Shown: piece by piece, positions 11,677 to 23,039 of the stretch
Layout: every line of letters begins with the position of its first letter
Position numbering within the stretch: the stretch's first letter is position 1
Assembly (NCBI GenBank): GCA_024663395.1
Contig: JANFAH010000023.1
Location: 806,001-870,000 of the forward strand
Length of the DNA stretch: 64,000 bases
Source of the DNA: Pisolithus tinctorius
Taxonomy: Eukaryota > Basidiomycota > Agaricomycetes > Boletales > Pisolithaceae
Reading direction: 5' to 3'
The notes under the pieces: generated by a model
The model's database searches: none
Told to the model about the DNA's origin: nothing
What the model saw: only the letters and a program-made list of their open reading frames with translations
Made by a program: the position numbers and the translations under genes

Positions 11677-14600
11677 GTATATTCTGACTCACACTTGTGC
11701 AAGTCACTTCATCATGTCTAGGTCCTGCTCTAGAGCCCCTGCCCATGGCCTTGCCCATCGGGACTCATCGGGATACCTCTCCTCTGACTCCGGAGCCCAA
11801 CCCGGAGATCTCTGCTAAAGCAGAGAGGTAACCCAGCACCCCTCGGCACTCTGCACACCCCCGGGTTGCATTACCCCAGACACTACGTCCTTAGTGGTCA
11901 AAACTTAATGCATCCATTCCCTTACTCCTGCCCTGCCTGCCCCTCGTTTTCTCCTGACTCCGGACCGGCCATGTCAGCCCCTGAGTCGGACTCACCATCC
12001 GGACTCACCACCAACCTGGGTTCTTGCCTAAGCCCACTTCCAAGTCGGAGTTACTCTCCGGACTTGCCCCTGAGTCGGCCTCATCAACCGGACTCACTTC
12101 TGTCAGCTCCCCCGAGCTACCCCTGACCTCTGGCTGGTCACCCTGGTCTTCACCACAGTCCTTACCTCAGTCATCCCAGCACTCGAGCCCAGCTGTCTTC
12201 ATCCAGTTCTACTGTACTGAACACTGGGATCTCATCACTCATTTGACCTCCTGACTCCCCGATATTGGTCTTTGGACCTCTGTGCACCTCCGGTGCAACC
12301 CCCAGGCCTGGACTTGGCCAGTCCCGGCCCTCAACACCTTCCCTGGTTCCCCATCGGCACTCGGCCTCAGCGGTTTTTGGGTCTGGTCTCCACCCTCGGC
12401 CTTTGCTACACCGGCCTTGGAGCCCGGGACCCCCTTCCGGTCTCCAGACTGTCTGTTACCGGCCTGTCTGGCCTTGGCTGGCTTGTCCACACTCACCCGG
12501 ACTTGCCTGGAGCCGGTTTGCCACTTCCCTTGGCCTCCTGCCCTTTGTTACTGGCCCTCTCGGCCCCGGTTTGACTCAGCCACCTCACCTGGACTTGTCT
12601 AGACCTGTTACTAGGTTTTGGACCGGTCCTGGCTCCCCTCAGACCTGTCTGTCCCTCACAGACCCCTCCTGGGTCTCCTGTCCATTGTCCCGGTGCTGCA
12701 CTAGTCACCTCAGCCTCGGGATGGTGCTTGTCCTTTGGACTTGCACCAGGCCTCGGCTTTGGTGGTCTTAGCAAGTGCATGACACCTCCGTTTCGGTCTA
12801 GGACCGGTCTGCCAGCCCTCTGGCCCTTAGCCCGGTCCTGACCTCTTTTCCGGCCTCACTTTTCACTTAGAGGCACCCCCTGGGCATGCTAGCCCTTTGG
12901 ACTTGCTCCTGACCTCTGGTTTTCGGTCTAGGACCGGTCTGCCGGTCCTCCGGCCCCTATCCCGGTCCCTGACCTCACTTCCAGGCCTTTCCCTGTCCTC
13001 TGTCCATCCCGGGATCCTAACCGGGTTAACAAGTTGGTAACTCTGTACTCCAGAAGCCAAAACCGGTGGTCTCGGTTGAGACAAAACAATTAGAGTCTAC
13101 CCCAGGATCCTAACTGGGCCAACAAGTTGGTACTCCGGTACACCAGAAGCCAAACTGGTGGTCTCAGTAGAGACAAATCAATTAGTGCATTACTCTGTTC
13201 CCCTTAGCACCCCTGGCTTGTCCTGCCAGGCCTTTGGTTTCACCCGGCTTTACAGCCCTGGTCCGGACTTGCCAACTCCGGTCCCCTTGTGGCCCTGGCT
13301 TGTCCTGCCGAACCCTGCTGGACCCCCAACTTCCCTCGGACTCACCTGGCTGTTCAGCCCTGGACCGGACTTGCTAACTCCGGTCCTCCTATTTGTGTCC
13401 ACTTTGTCCCACCTCCGGACTCCCTTATGACCGGTCCTCTGAGTTCCGGTCTTCCCTCCTTCACTAGGCCTTGTCGGCCTGTCACCTCCGGACTTCCTTA
13501 GAGCCCCTGACCGGTCTTGCTGACTCCGGCTTTCTTTCTCTTTTCTGCGGTGTTCATCTCCAGGCCTCCTCATGGCCCCTGACCGGTCTTGCTCACTCCG
13601 GACTTCCTTCTTTTGGCTGGTCTCCCATCTCCGGCCTCCCTCAGCCTTTGATACCCCTTGGGTAGCTCTATGCTACTCCTCTGTCACTCATTTGGCCTTC
13701 AGGCCTCTCCCTCCTCCCGGAACTACCCCTATCCTCATCCCCAGTGCTATGGTCTTGACCTAGCACCTCTTTCCGGTCCTTGGTGGACCCGGCCTTGGTT
13801 CTCCCTCGGTCTCCGACCCCTGTTTTAATTGGCCTTGTCAACCCGTTAGGAACTGAAGTATCTTGGTTGTAGGGAACCGACTAGCCCACTCAATAGGCAC
13901 CTGTTGGTGGCCGAGTGTAGTGCAGTCACCTATCCCCGCCTAATACTAAAGTTTGCTAACCCCCCTGACGTCAACCCCGCCTTGGAGCATGAATTTGCTT
14001 GCAAGACACCCCAGGCTTCGGCCCATCTGACAAACCCCTGACTCTGCCGGTCTGTTTCCCAGCTCACCCACTCGCCCCGGAACTTGTATGTTCGCGAGGC
14101 CCCTTCAGGTACCAGCTAACCCCTCACCTTCCCCTAACCATCGCCACTGTCACCCCACCATTGACTCCGGAACTCTGGTCCTACCCACTCTCCCAACTCC
14201 GGTCTTACCGGTTGTCTTTTGGCCTGCCGATCTTCACCGGCCTTCTGGTTTCCTCTCGGGCTCTGGTTCCGGCCTTCATACCCTCACCTGTGACTCCGAC
14301 ACTCCTTACTATCCCCATACCAGTCCGGCCTGCTCTGCCGGCCTTGTATCTCCGGTTTTAAAGCTTTTCCGGCCTTGAAAAAGCTTCCCGAAACCGGTCT
14401 TGACACCTGTTAAGCCAGTCTCGGCATTCTCAGTACTCGGACTTGCAACTCCGGTGGTAGTACTCCTACTACCTGTCCAGTACTCCTCTCGGTGGTCCTA
14501 GCCCACACCTTGTACCCCTGTAGACTTGGGAAGTCTACCCTAAGAGGGGGATAAGGGACCTCGCTAGTGACCTACTCTCTTCCAAACCCCTGTCTGCTAC

Positions 14601-16627
14601 CTCTCTGGTGCCCTCAGCACAACCCTGCTCGGTCCCTGCACACCGGTTCCCAGTTCCTTGGTCCGGTCCTTGCATACCAAGGCACTCCCGAACCACCTGC
14701 CCTGGGTTGCTCCCAGCCCCTAACATCTGTGTTGGTACTCCGGTCTCACTATCTCGGTAGTCCTTGGCCTTGGTGGTTGTGTGTTCACTGGTCTCACCGG
14801 TCTCGGCCTCCTGTTGTCAGCCTTTCGGCTGGACAACCCCTAGGCCTCACCCGGTCTCCAGACCCCCTGAACCGGTCCTCCAGTGGCCCTTTTGGCCTCC
14901 GGGCTTCTCACCACCGGAAAACCCACTTCCAACCAACTCCGGACACCCCTAAACCGGACTCAACACCCGGCCTCCCCTCCTGCTGACATCCCTAGGCCTT
15001 CATTGAACCGGCTTTATGACCTGCTGGTCTCTGGTTCATGCCTAGCTATGTCCAGCCCTCCAGTCCTTGTGCAAACTCAACTCTCGCTGTCCTAGACAGC
15101 CTCCTCGGTCCCTCACTGTCCTCCAGAAGCCCATCTGGCCAGTTCCAAGGTGCTCGGCACTTGGGCTTGCCACTTCCGGCCTCGGGTTTACACCCTGCTA
15201 CCCCTGGTTACCCCGGTCTCAGTGCTAGCCCGTCGGCCTACACTGTTTTGGCCGCCGGTTGTCAGCCCACCAGCTAGAAGGCACCTCAGGTCATCTCCAA
15301 CTACCCCAAACTCCTCCGACACCTTCAGACCGGCCTCCAGCCAGCCACTCCGGCCCGGCCCAACCCAGCTCCAGACCAGTCTCCCTTTGGATTTCCGGCC
15401 TTACAGCCCCACCCAGGTCGAGACTGGTCTCCCATGGCCTTTCTAGCCCTTTTAGCCCTTACTGGCTCCCAACTGGTCCCCACCCGGCTTTTCTAAGCCC
15501 CCCCTGACCATTAGACCGGTCTCCAGCTGCCCCTTCCGGTCCTCTCCGACCCTCAGACCGGTTCCCGGCCTTCCAGGCCTTCTGTTCCCTTGACCGGTCT
15601 TCAGTCTTGCTGTTTTTGCCAGACCACTCGCTTTAGCACAACAGGCTTCAGCTGCTCTCGGTCTCAGTCTCCAGCTTTGGCCACTCCCGGCCTAAGCCAC
15701 CCTCGGTCTCAGCCTTCGGCTTTGACCCCTGTCTCTGGCTTCGGTTTCCTGTTTCCTTGTTATATGTTTTCTTGGTTTTCTGTTATCTGTTATCTTTTTC
15801 TGTAGATACACACTCTCAGACCCCGTGACCCCCTGGAGCAGACCTTGGACCCAACCCAGCCTTCTCGGCACTTCTCATGACCCTCTGTACCCCTGCAGCA
15901 TACTCCCAGTCCAACCAGTGCATTCCTAGACCGGTTTTCCCGGCCTTTGTGTCTTTCCAGTGTCACTCAGCGTCACACCAGTACACCCCTGGACTGTCTT
16001 TTGGTCATCTCTGGACCTCCCCGACCCTCTTGGTCTCCATGTTGCCCTGAACCGGCTTTGAAGCACACCTCTGGCCCTAGTGGCACACTCCTGGTACATT
16101 GGTTGGACATTACCAGTCCCCTGCACATCTTCGGTCTCCGGCCTTCCCTGACCTGGCCCTGAAGCACACCCCTAGGCCTTACCTGGCCATTCCCGACCTG
16201 CCTTAACCCATCTCTGAAGTGCAACTCTGGCCCCCCTGAGAACACTGGCTACAGCTTTCAGCTGTCTCCAGAAACCCCCGTTACAGCTGGTCTAGTCACT
16301 TCCGGACTCGGCTTTGCCTTGTCCCGGCCTGCTGAACTGTCTGGCAGCCTCCTAGACCGGTCTCCGGCCCTCTTGTTGTCGCTTCTCTGGCCTCGGGTTC
16401 CCAGAACAGTCCTCGGACTTGACCCTTGCCCCCAAACCCGGCTTGTCCCATTCCGGTCTGAACTACTGGACCTCCGGTCATCGCTGGCCTGTCTCCCAGC
16501 CCTCGGGCTCACCCTTGGCACTGTGTGCGCACTCGGACTCACTCCTAGTCATGGGACCTCACTGCATAACCCTCTGAGCATATTTCCCTATGGAACCTCA
16601 AGGGTTCGGTTCCTAAGAGGGGGATAC
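11677..16627 (+). other. Interior of the nested element: pyrimidine-rich, no coding domain
   Basis: Proline/serine-rich open frames (for example 12265-12771) follow from the C/T-rich composition and show no domain. A short ATG-led stretch near 11714 (MSRSCSRAPAHGLA) stops after ~34 codons and could be a vestige of Gag. Internal duplications occur (TTTCGGTCTAGGACCGGTCT near 12792 and 12919; GGATCCTAAC-AACAAGTTGGTA near 13013 and 13105). The sequence just before 16628 is a polypurine tract. Confidence 0.7.
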
Positions 16628-17529
16628 TGTCATATCCATGACTCCCAGACTCAGACTCAGCCCAGTCCGGACCCCTAGCCCCTATCTCCGGTCAAGTCCA
16701 GTCCTGGTCCAGCCTAGAAAACCCAATCCCAGCCCTAGATAACTCAACTCCAGCCTGCATAACTCAAGTCCGGTGTTTTACCCCTATCTCCGGTCTGTTT
16801 CGGCCTCCCGGCCTCGCACTGCTCCACCCCGGTCCTCCTAGGTCTATGTCCGGGTCACCCGGACATAACTCCGGTCTGTTTCCCTTTGTTTGTACTATAT
16901 TTAGTCTAGCCCGTTCATCAGACTTTGCTTACTGTACAATCCTGTGTCTGACCCTGGTTATGCCAGTCACCCAGACTTTGGCTATTAGCCTCTGCATAGC
17001 CACTGTGGCTATCCTTGTCTTGCTAATCATCTCACTAATAGCTTATTCACAAGTCCGGCTCTATGTTCATTATCCCGGACCGGCCTCCTGTATTTAACCC
17101 CTGTACATACTTCGTAGCACCCCAGTCAGAATATCAACTTAGTATTACCCTCAACTCCGTATTACCCCTCGAGACTACTCTATAGCTAAGGCCGAGCCTT
17201 AAGCTATCCCTGACCCCTGTCCCGGACCTCTCCCCGGCTTGCATAAGGGTACAGCACATAAGCTGAGACCAAGGGAGGTAGATCCAACCCCGGACCGGCT
17301 TCCCCTTGTGCGCACTCCAACACCGGTCGGTTTCCCACGCTACCGGTCTTGTTCCCGCGCTCCCGGTCTTAAGTCCGGTCCTCCGGACTTAGCCCCTAAC
17401 CTCCAGCCTCAACTCCGGTCCAACCGGACTTGTCCCCTGTCTCTCGGCCTTGACTTTGGCCACTCGGACTTAACCCCTGTCACCCGGTCTTGAAGCCTGG
17501 TCACTCCGAGGGTAAACCCGTACTTCACA
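16628..17529 (+). repeat. Right LTR of nested CCGG element
   Basis: 902 bp, nearly identical to 10773-11676. It is followed directly by element interior (17530 on) rather than by host element sequence. Confidence 0.92.
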
Positions 17530-17917
17530 GCTAGCCCTTTGGACTTGCTCCTGACCCCCGATTTTCGGTCTAGGACTGGTCTGCCGGTCCTCCAGCCCCT
17601 ATCCCGGTCCCTGACCTCGCTTCCAGTCCTTCCCTGACCTCTGTCCATCCCGGGATCCTAACCGGGTTAACAAGTTGGTAACTCTGTACTCCAGAAGCCA
17701 AAACCGGTGGTCTCAGTTGAGACAAAACAATTAGAGTCTACCCCAGGATCCTAACTGGGTCAACAAGTTGGTACTCTGGTACACCAGAAGCCAAACTGGT
17801 GGTCTTGGTAGAGACAAATCAATTAGTGCTACACTCCAGTCCCCTTAGCAGTCCTCCTAGCTTGTCCTGCCAGATCCATGGCTTCACCAGGCTTTACAGC
17901 CCAGACTTGCCAGCTCC
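17530..17917 (+). repeat. Second partial copy of the nested element's interior
   Basis: Starting GCTAGCCCTTTGGACTTGCT this stretch repeats the interior from 12888 to about 13270, after which chromovirus pol resumes. The LTR is thus followed by interior sequence that lacks its first ~1.2 kb, a sign of recombination between two copies or deletion after tandem insertion. Confidence 0.8.
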
Positions 17918-18634
17918 AGTCCCATTCCTCTTTCCCCTGATGAGCAGAAAGAAGTCAGTGACTTCATGGACAGTCAACTCAAGAAGGGATATATTCAGCC
18001 TAGTAAATCACCACAAACCTCCCTGGTGTTCTTCATCCCCAAAAAGGATGGAAAGAAGTGTACGGTCCAGGACTATCGTTACTTAAACGAGCACACTGTC
18101 AAGAACTCATATCCTCTCCCTTTAATATCTCAGCTTGTAGACAAGTTGAAAGGTTGCAAACTCTTCACAAAGATGGATCTTCGCTGGGGTTACAACAACA
18201 TTAGGATCAAAGAAGGAGATGAATGGAAAGCTGCTTTCATATGCCATTGTGGTGCTTTCAAACCAATGGTCATGTTCTTTGGGCTCTGTAATTCACCTGC
18301 CATGTTCCAGAACATGATGAATGATATCTTTGGCGATATGGAAGATGTGCTTGTCGTCTACATCAATGACCTAATGATATTTACAAAAACAGACAATCAG
18401 GTGGAACATGACAAGATCATGCTGGAGGTGCTAAGAAGGCTAAAAATAAATGACCTGTTTGTCAAACCACAGAAGTGTGTCTTTGGACAACAAGAGGTGG
18501 ACTTCTTAGGAATGATAGTTGGCATTAATGGAGTATGTATGGACCCTGCTAAGATCTCTGCTGTGCAAGATTGGCCCATACCTACCAACATTCACAGAGT
18601 TCATGACTTCCTTGGCCTAGTGAACTTTTACTGA
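17918..18634 (+). pseudogene. pol: Chromovirus reverse transcriptase, active site mutated
   Basis: The frame resumes at PFPLSPDEQKEVSDFMDSQL, upstream of the RT palm, and carries KKGYIQPSKSP, KKDGKKCTVQDYRYLN, KMDLRWGYNNIRI and FGLCNSPAMFQNMMNDIF. The catalytic box, normally Y-x-D-D, reads VVYINDLMIF: the first aspartate of the pair is asparagine (a G-to-A change), which should abolish polymerisation. The frame ends in TGA at 18632-18634 in NFY*CFI, where relatives have Arg, consistent with CGA to TGA. The segment that should precede PFPL is lost to the nested insertion. Confidence 0.92.
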
Positions 18635-19261
18635 TGCTTCATTAAGGACTTCACACAGATCGCAAAACCCCTAAATAACCTCATGAAGAAAGACCTTCCA
18701 TTTGTATGGGATGACAGCTGTCAGGTGGCATTTGACATGCTAAAAGAAGCCTTCACCACTGCTCCTATCCTTATGTTCCCTGATCAGGATTGGAGGTTTC
18801 AGTTAGAAATGGACGCTTCAGACTATGCCACCAGAGCAGTGCTCTCAGTAGAATGTGATGACAGTCTTTGGAGACCCATTGCCTACTCTAGTCAATCTCT
18901 ATCTGGGGCTGAACTTAACTATACAGTTCACAACAAAGAAATGCTGGCTATTATCTGTGCGCTTGAACAATGGTGTCACTACCTTGAGGCTACTCCATAC
19001 CAGTTTGAAATTTGGATGGACCATCACAACCTCAAGTGGTTTATGACCACACAGAAGCTCCAACCATGCCAGGCACGTTGGGCACAGTACTTTAGTCAGT
19101 TTAACTGTATCATAATTCACAAGCCCAGAGTCATGATGGGATGACCTGATGCCCTGTCAAGACAAGAGGACTTCATAGAAGGAAAAGAAAGGTCAAAGTC
19201 AGAAGAGTCTCTATTTATAAACCCAAGTCAGGTTCACTCAGTAAAACTGGAAAACCCTTTC
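18635..19261 (+). pseudogene. pol: Chromovirus RNase H and connection region
   Basis: The same pol frame continues (FIKDFTQIAKPLNNLMKK). It carries the RNase H start MDASDYATRAVLSVE, then SQSLSGAELNYTVHNKEMLA and EIWMDHHNLKWF, which match the RNase H of Ty3/gypsy elements. A TGA at 19142-19144 interrupts MMG*PDALSRQED, where relatives read Arg-Pro-Asp-Ala-Leu-Ser-Arg; again CGA to TGA. It would degrade the RNA of the RNA:DNA hybrid during reverse transcription. Confidence 0.88.
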
Positions 19262-20758
19262 ATGGAAGACTTGCAGATTGAGTCTGCTAGAGCCGAAGGA
19301 GTTCCCACTGGATGCGAGCTCCAAGGCAGTCTTCATTATGATGGAGGAAAGGTCTGGGTGCCTAGTGCACTTAGAAGGAAGTTACTCAATGCTCTACATG
19401 ACTCTCCCCTAGCAGGACATCACAGAATAAAAGGTACTCAGGAGTTGATCACGCGCTGGTTCACGTGGTCTACCTTAAAACCCGATGTAGAGGAATATGT
19501 GAAGCATTGCCAAACATGTCAATCCAGCAAGTCCAGAAATAGGCCACCTGCAGGAGAACTCAAACCTTTACCCATCCCTGACAGGCCTTGGAGAGAGTTA
19601 ACAACCGACTTCATGGACCTTGGAGTCAAGGGATCTTCTGGAAAATCCCATGTCCTGGTCATTGTCGATAGATTCTCTAAGGAAGCAGAGTTCATCCCCT
19701 GCACTGCGGAAGAAACAGCTGCTAGTACAGCTCGACTTTACCTGACGCATGTATGGAAACATCACAGACTTCCAGACTCTATCATATCAGACAGAGGCCC
19801 ACAGTTTGCCTCTTCCTTCATGAAGGAACCATTTAAAATGCTGGGAGTACAGCAAAAACTTTCTACAGCCTTCCACCCACAGACGGATGGACAAACAGAG
19901 TGGTTGAACTGCGAGATCCAACAGTATTTACAGATGTATGCCAACCAACAGCAGGCTTGTTGGGAAGAGTGGCTACCCTTGGCTCAGTTTGTGTATAATA
20001 ACTCTGCCTCATCTTCTACTGGCAAGTGCCCCTTCGAAGTTACTCGATCCTATAAACCTAGGATGGGCATCGAACCAACAACCCCAAAGGTAGTAGCAGC
20101 AGAGGAAATTGCCAAATCCTGGTTCCAGGTGTTCCAGGATGTAAAAACAAACCTCGCCAAGGCATGTTCCTGGCAGAAGCAACAAGCAGATAGATGCCAC
20201 TTGTCTGCCCCTTCCTACTCTGCTGGATCTCAAGTCTGGCTAGCTACAGACCATCTGTCCTTGAAAGAACAGCAGAGCTGTAAACTTTCCAAGAAGTGGA
20301 TCAGACCGTACAAAGTTCTAGAGGTACTTCCAAATGCTCTTAAGTTAAAGTTGCCGTGCAACATGAGGATTCACCTGGTTGTGAATGTCTCACAGGTTAA
20401 ACCCTATCTCAGTGCTCTTGATGGGCAGCCTGTTACCAGGCCCGGACTGCAAAGGGTTACTGATGAAGGAGATGTCAAATATGAGGTCAAGCATGTTGTT
20501 GACTCCCATTTAAAATGTGGAGCTCTTCAATTCCTCGTGCATTGGAGGGGATACCCTGAAGAAGATCGTACTTGGGAGCCAGCCTCTGCCTTGAAGAATT
20601 TGCAGTCAGTGATCAAGGATTTTTATCAATCCCACCCAGGGGCACCCCATAAATTATCTCTCCTCTCATTGGAAAGCTTTGACAGCTTGTTCATGCCCAT
20701 ACCAGAATCGTTTACTACTGTTCGTCCTATTTGGTCTCACCTGGAAGTCAAGCCTTAG
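19262..20758 (+). CDS. pol: Chromovirus integrase with C-terminal chromodomain (intact open frame, end of a dead pol)
   Basis: A 498-codon uninterrupted frame. An HHCC zinc-binding region (HDSPLAGHHRIKG ... CQTCQSSK) is followed by the DDE core: TTDFMDLG, IISDRGPQF and HPQTDGQTEWLN supply the two Asp and the Glu. The C-terminus has the GPY-like SKKWIRPYKVLEVLPNA block and a chromodomain (VKHVVDSHLKCGALQFLVHW, RGYPEEDRTWEPASAL) that targets insertion to modified chromatin; this places the element among the chromoviruses. The frame is only the tail of a polyprotein, so it has no start or promoter of its own, and upstream stops prevent normal expression. Stop TAG 20756-20758 sits in the polypurine tract. 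Confidence 0.92.
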   Translation: MEDLQIESARAEGVPTGCELQGSLHYDGGKVWVPSALRRKLLNALHDSPLAGHHRIKGTQELITRWFTWSTLKPDVEEYVKHCQTCQSSKSRNRPPAGELKPLPIPDRPWRELTTDFMDLGVKGSSGKSHVLVIVDRFSKEAEFIPCTAEETAASTARLYLTHVWKHHRLPDSIISDRGPQFASSFMKEPFKMLGVQQKLSTAFHPQTDGQTEWLNCEIQQYLQMYANQQQACWEEWLPLAQFVYNNSASSSTGKCPFEVTRSYKPRMGIEPTTPKVVAAEEIAKSWFQVFQDVKTNLAKACSWQKQQADRCHLSAPSYSAGSQVWLATDHLSLKEQQSCKLSKKWIRPYKVLEVLPNALKLKLPCNMRIHLVVNVSQVKPYLSALDGQPVTRPGLQRVTDEGDVKYEVKHVVDSHLKCGALQFLVHWRGYPEEDRTWEPASALKNLQSVIKDFYQSHPGAPHKLSLLSLESFDSLFMPIPESFTTVRPIWSHLEVKP

Positions 20759-20768
20759 GAGGGGATAG
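20757..20768 (+). promoter_or_regulatory. Polypurine tract of the chromovirus
   Basis: AGGAGGGGATAG directly precedes the 3' LTR and would prime plus-strand synthesis. Confidence 0.85.
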
Positions 20769-21167
20769 TGTAATGACTGGTAGACTTTTCACCTCTGCAT
20801 TTCCTGTTTACCTATATATATCCACCCTCTGGTTAGGGTTCCGCTTTAAGGATGCTTAGTCATCTTGGACTTTTCCTTTTGGTTTCTCTTTCACACTTAC
20901 ATGATACTTAGTAAGGCTGTGCCTTGTTACTAATGCATGTTTGCATTCGTCCAATAGCATAGTTCTCTCTCTTGTTTGTCTTTTTCTTGAATGTTCTTTC
21001 GTGGCAGTATGTACAAACAGTAAGGCAGTATATAAGTCCCATCATTTGTCATAGCCAGACTCTCTAATCTAGTTCATTTTGAGCTTGTCCCTCAATCAAC
21101 AGGTTCTACTCCCACTCTCTCTGGTTTGAAGTGTTAGCTGAGAAGACTCTCATCTTTGGTTGCTTCA
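20769..21167 (+). repeat. 3' LTR of the chromovirus
   Basis: 399 bp, same termini as 7955-8353. Several differences from the 5' copy are C/T or G/A at former CpG (for example CGTTTTGAG to CATTTTGAG). Followed by target duplication CATGC at 21168-21172. Confidence 0.95.
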
Positions 21168-21447
21168 CATGCTGTGCAGGTGTAGGTGTACACAAGTGCA
21201 GGTGTGCCCCGTAACTACAGTTAGTGAGATGAAACAAACAAGTAACAGAGTATAAGTACTTACTAGCCAGTTTGTTTGAAAGCGAGTGCAAGCAGGCAAT
21301 CTGTGGGCATGTATGCAGGTAATGATAGTTAGAGCTAGTTCGGAAACCTCAGGTAAGTCGCAATTAGTTCCTTCAATGCTTGTACATGTTTTTCCACTGG
21401 GGCAGTTCGCATAGTGAGTTTGAATTGAGTTTGAAACATGTCCTGCG

Positions 21448-22875
21448 ATGGATTATGATGATCTGGATCACCTTAGGCTTGCCTGGGTATCAGCTGCCAC
21501 CATTGTTGCCCTTGTATCCCAGTACACTCTAGATTCACTAACTCACTCGATGCCTAATAAGACTAGCACTCCCACTCCACAAGTTCATTGGAACCATGAA
21601 GAAACTGCTGCTCTTGTAAGGTTCCTGCATGACAACTGGCATGAGGCAGGTGATAATGGGAACCTCAAGATGGCTACATCTCAAGCTGCTGCCCTGCATA
21701 TCACCAACTATCGCACAGATGGACCTCCCAAGAACTATCAAGTGGTGAGAAACAAGTGGACTGGCTATGCAAGTCAGCATTGTAAACCACTTGTGATTTT
21801 TACTGATCTTCTGTCATAGATTCAAAAGATATATCGCGATATCAAGTACCATCAAGCACAACCATCTGGAGCCCACTGGGACAATGAGAAGGGGGCTAAT
21901 ATTCAGGGTCAGCATGCTGAGCAGGTGTTTGAGGATTTTGTGAAGGTATTTTTGTTTTTATTTTTTAACCCTGTGGCTTGATGAACTGATGATTACTCTT
22001 AGAGTCACCCCCTCATTTGCCAGTTCAAAATGAGTGGATGGGATCTATATCCCTACATTGCAGATATCATACCCCATGGTGGTGCCCATGGGGCCAATGC
22101 CTTTAGTCTGGATAGTTCCAATGCCACTGCTGACAGCATAGACAATGGAGATGGTGGAGTGCCAACCATTCAACCAACCACTTCTGCTTCAGTGCCTGCC
22201 AAATTTGCACCCTCCTCCACTCCCACACCCATTGAACCCATATCTACTTCAGTGCCTGCTGATTCTGTGCCAGCGCTTCCCCTAGTCCCACCAGGGTTGG
22301 ATGATGACCATTTCCCATTTTTCGATGATCCACCATCTACCATCAACCTGTCTGACATTTCTATCCCTCCATCCAGTGCTCTGCCATCTAGTGGGAAGCG
22401 GTCTCACACCAAGGTGCTTGGTGATGACAAGGTTTCGACTACCATGTCCATTTTCCCATACGCCAATGCAAGTGACATTTCTGCTACTGCTCCCACCTCC
22501 AACAAATGTGCCAACCTCTCTGCCACCTTGGACTATGCAAAAAGCTCCCATTCCCATTGTTCTCACAATCCTCTGCCTTCACTTGTGATATCAAACCCTA
22601 TCATGGTAGGCCTACAAGGCTCAATCAACACGTCGATGACATCTGCCATCAATAAAGCGTCAACAATGAGGGCACAAGCAATTCATTTACTGGACAATCA
22701 AGACCAAGATTTCCCCAGTCCCATCAAAGCATTCATCCAATCATTGATCATGCAGAATCTCAGCTTCGCTGATGTATACTTGAGGACAGCAAAGAAGGAA
22801 GATCGTTTGGCACTTGCTGAACTGGAGTATCGGATGAAACTTGGGGTTGGTAGTTCTCAGACCAGTACACAGTAG
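21448..22875 (+). CDS. Myb/SANT-like DNA-binding protein of the Harbinger element
   Basis: A start near 21448 or 21550 leads into a Myb/SANT-like trihelix domain (VHWNHEETAALVRFLHDNWH ... PPKNYQVVRNK), followed after an intron ending TCATAG at 21819 by IQKIYRDIKYHQAQPSGAHW. A second intron (about 21946-22001) joins EDFVK to SHPLICQFKMSGWDLYPYIA. A Ser/Thr/Pro-rich linker follows, then a C-terminal helical region (SIMQNLSFADVYLRTAKKED-like, near 22750). In these transposons this protein binds the terminal repeats and helps bring the transposase to the nucleus and DNA. The plus frame from 22030 to 22875 is open for 281 codons, so this partner has survived better than the transposase. Donor of the first intron is not certain. 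Confidence 0.75.
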
Positions 22876-23039
22876 AAAATACTATAGGTAGATTTGATGT
22901 TTGCTGTACCTCCATACTTGCTATCACTGTATCACAATCTTTTTTTTTCTTTATCGCAATCTATCTTTTTTTTCTTCATCACACATGAGAGATCCAAAAG
23001 TGTACATATATTGCATGGTATGGGAAGAAATGAACTACA

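Larger units (their letters stand above)
10773..17529 (+). mobile_element. Non-autonomous LTR element (LARD-like), CCGG-rich, inserted in the chromovirus
   Basis: Two ~903-bp LTRs (10773-11676, 16628-17529) start TGTCATATCC and end TACTTCACA. A purine tract AAGAGGGGGATAC directly precedes the second LTR. The 4.95-kb interior lacks any reverse transcriptase, integrase or Gag signature. It is strongly pyrimidine-biased on the plus strand and dominated by CCGGTC, CCGGAC and CCGGCC words. LTR differences are mostly CG to TG or CA. It is the only long CpG-rich tract in the surrounding block apart from 24.9-26.0 kb. No matching target duplication was found because the right side is rearranged. Confidence 0.85.
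7955..21167 (+). mobile_element. Ty3/gypsy chromovirus, complete ends, disrupted by a nested element
   Basis: The element is bounded by two 399-bp LTRs (7955-8353, 20769-21167), both TG...CA, and by a perfect 5-bp target duplication CATGC (7950-7954, 21168-21172). Order inside is gag, protease, [nested insertion 10773-17917], reverse transcriptase, RNase H, integrase, chromodomain, polypurine tract. Without the insertion it is about 6.1 kb, usual for fungal chromoviruses. It is dead: four in-frame TGA stops, a mutated RT active site and loss of the protease-RT junction. Confidence 0.95.

Noticed and set aside
12239..16542. Long proline/serine/arginine-rich frames in the nested element
   Set aside because: Overlapping frames on both strands reflect C/T-rich composition; no domain, no conserved start.
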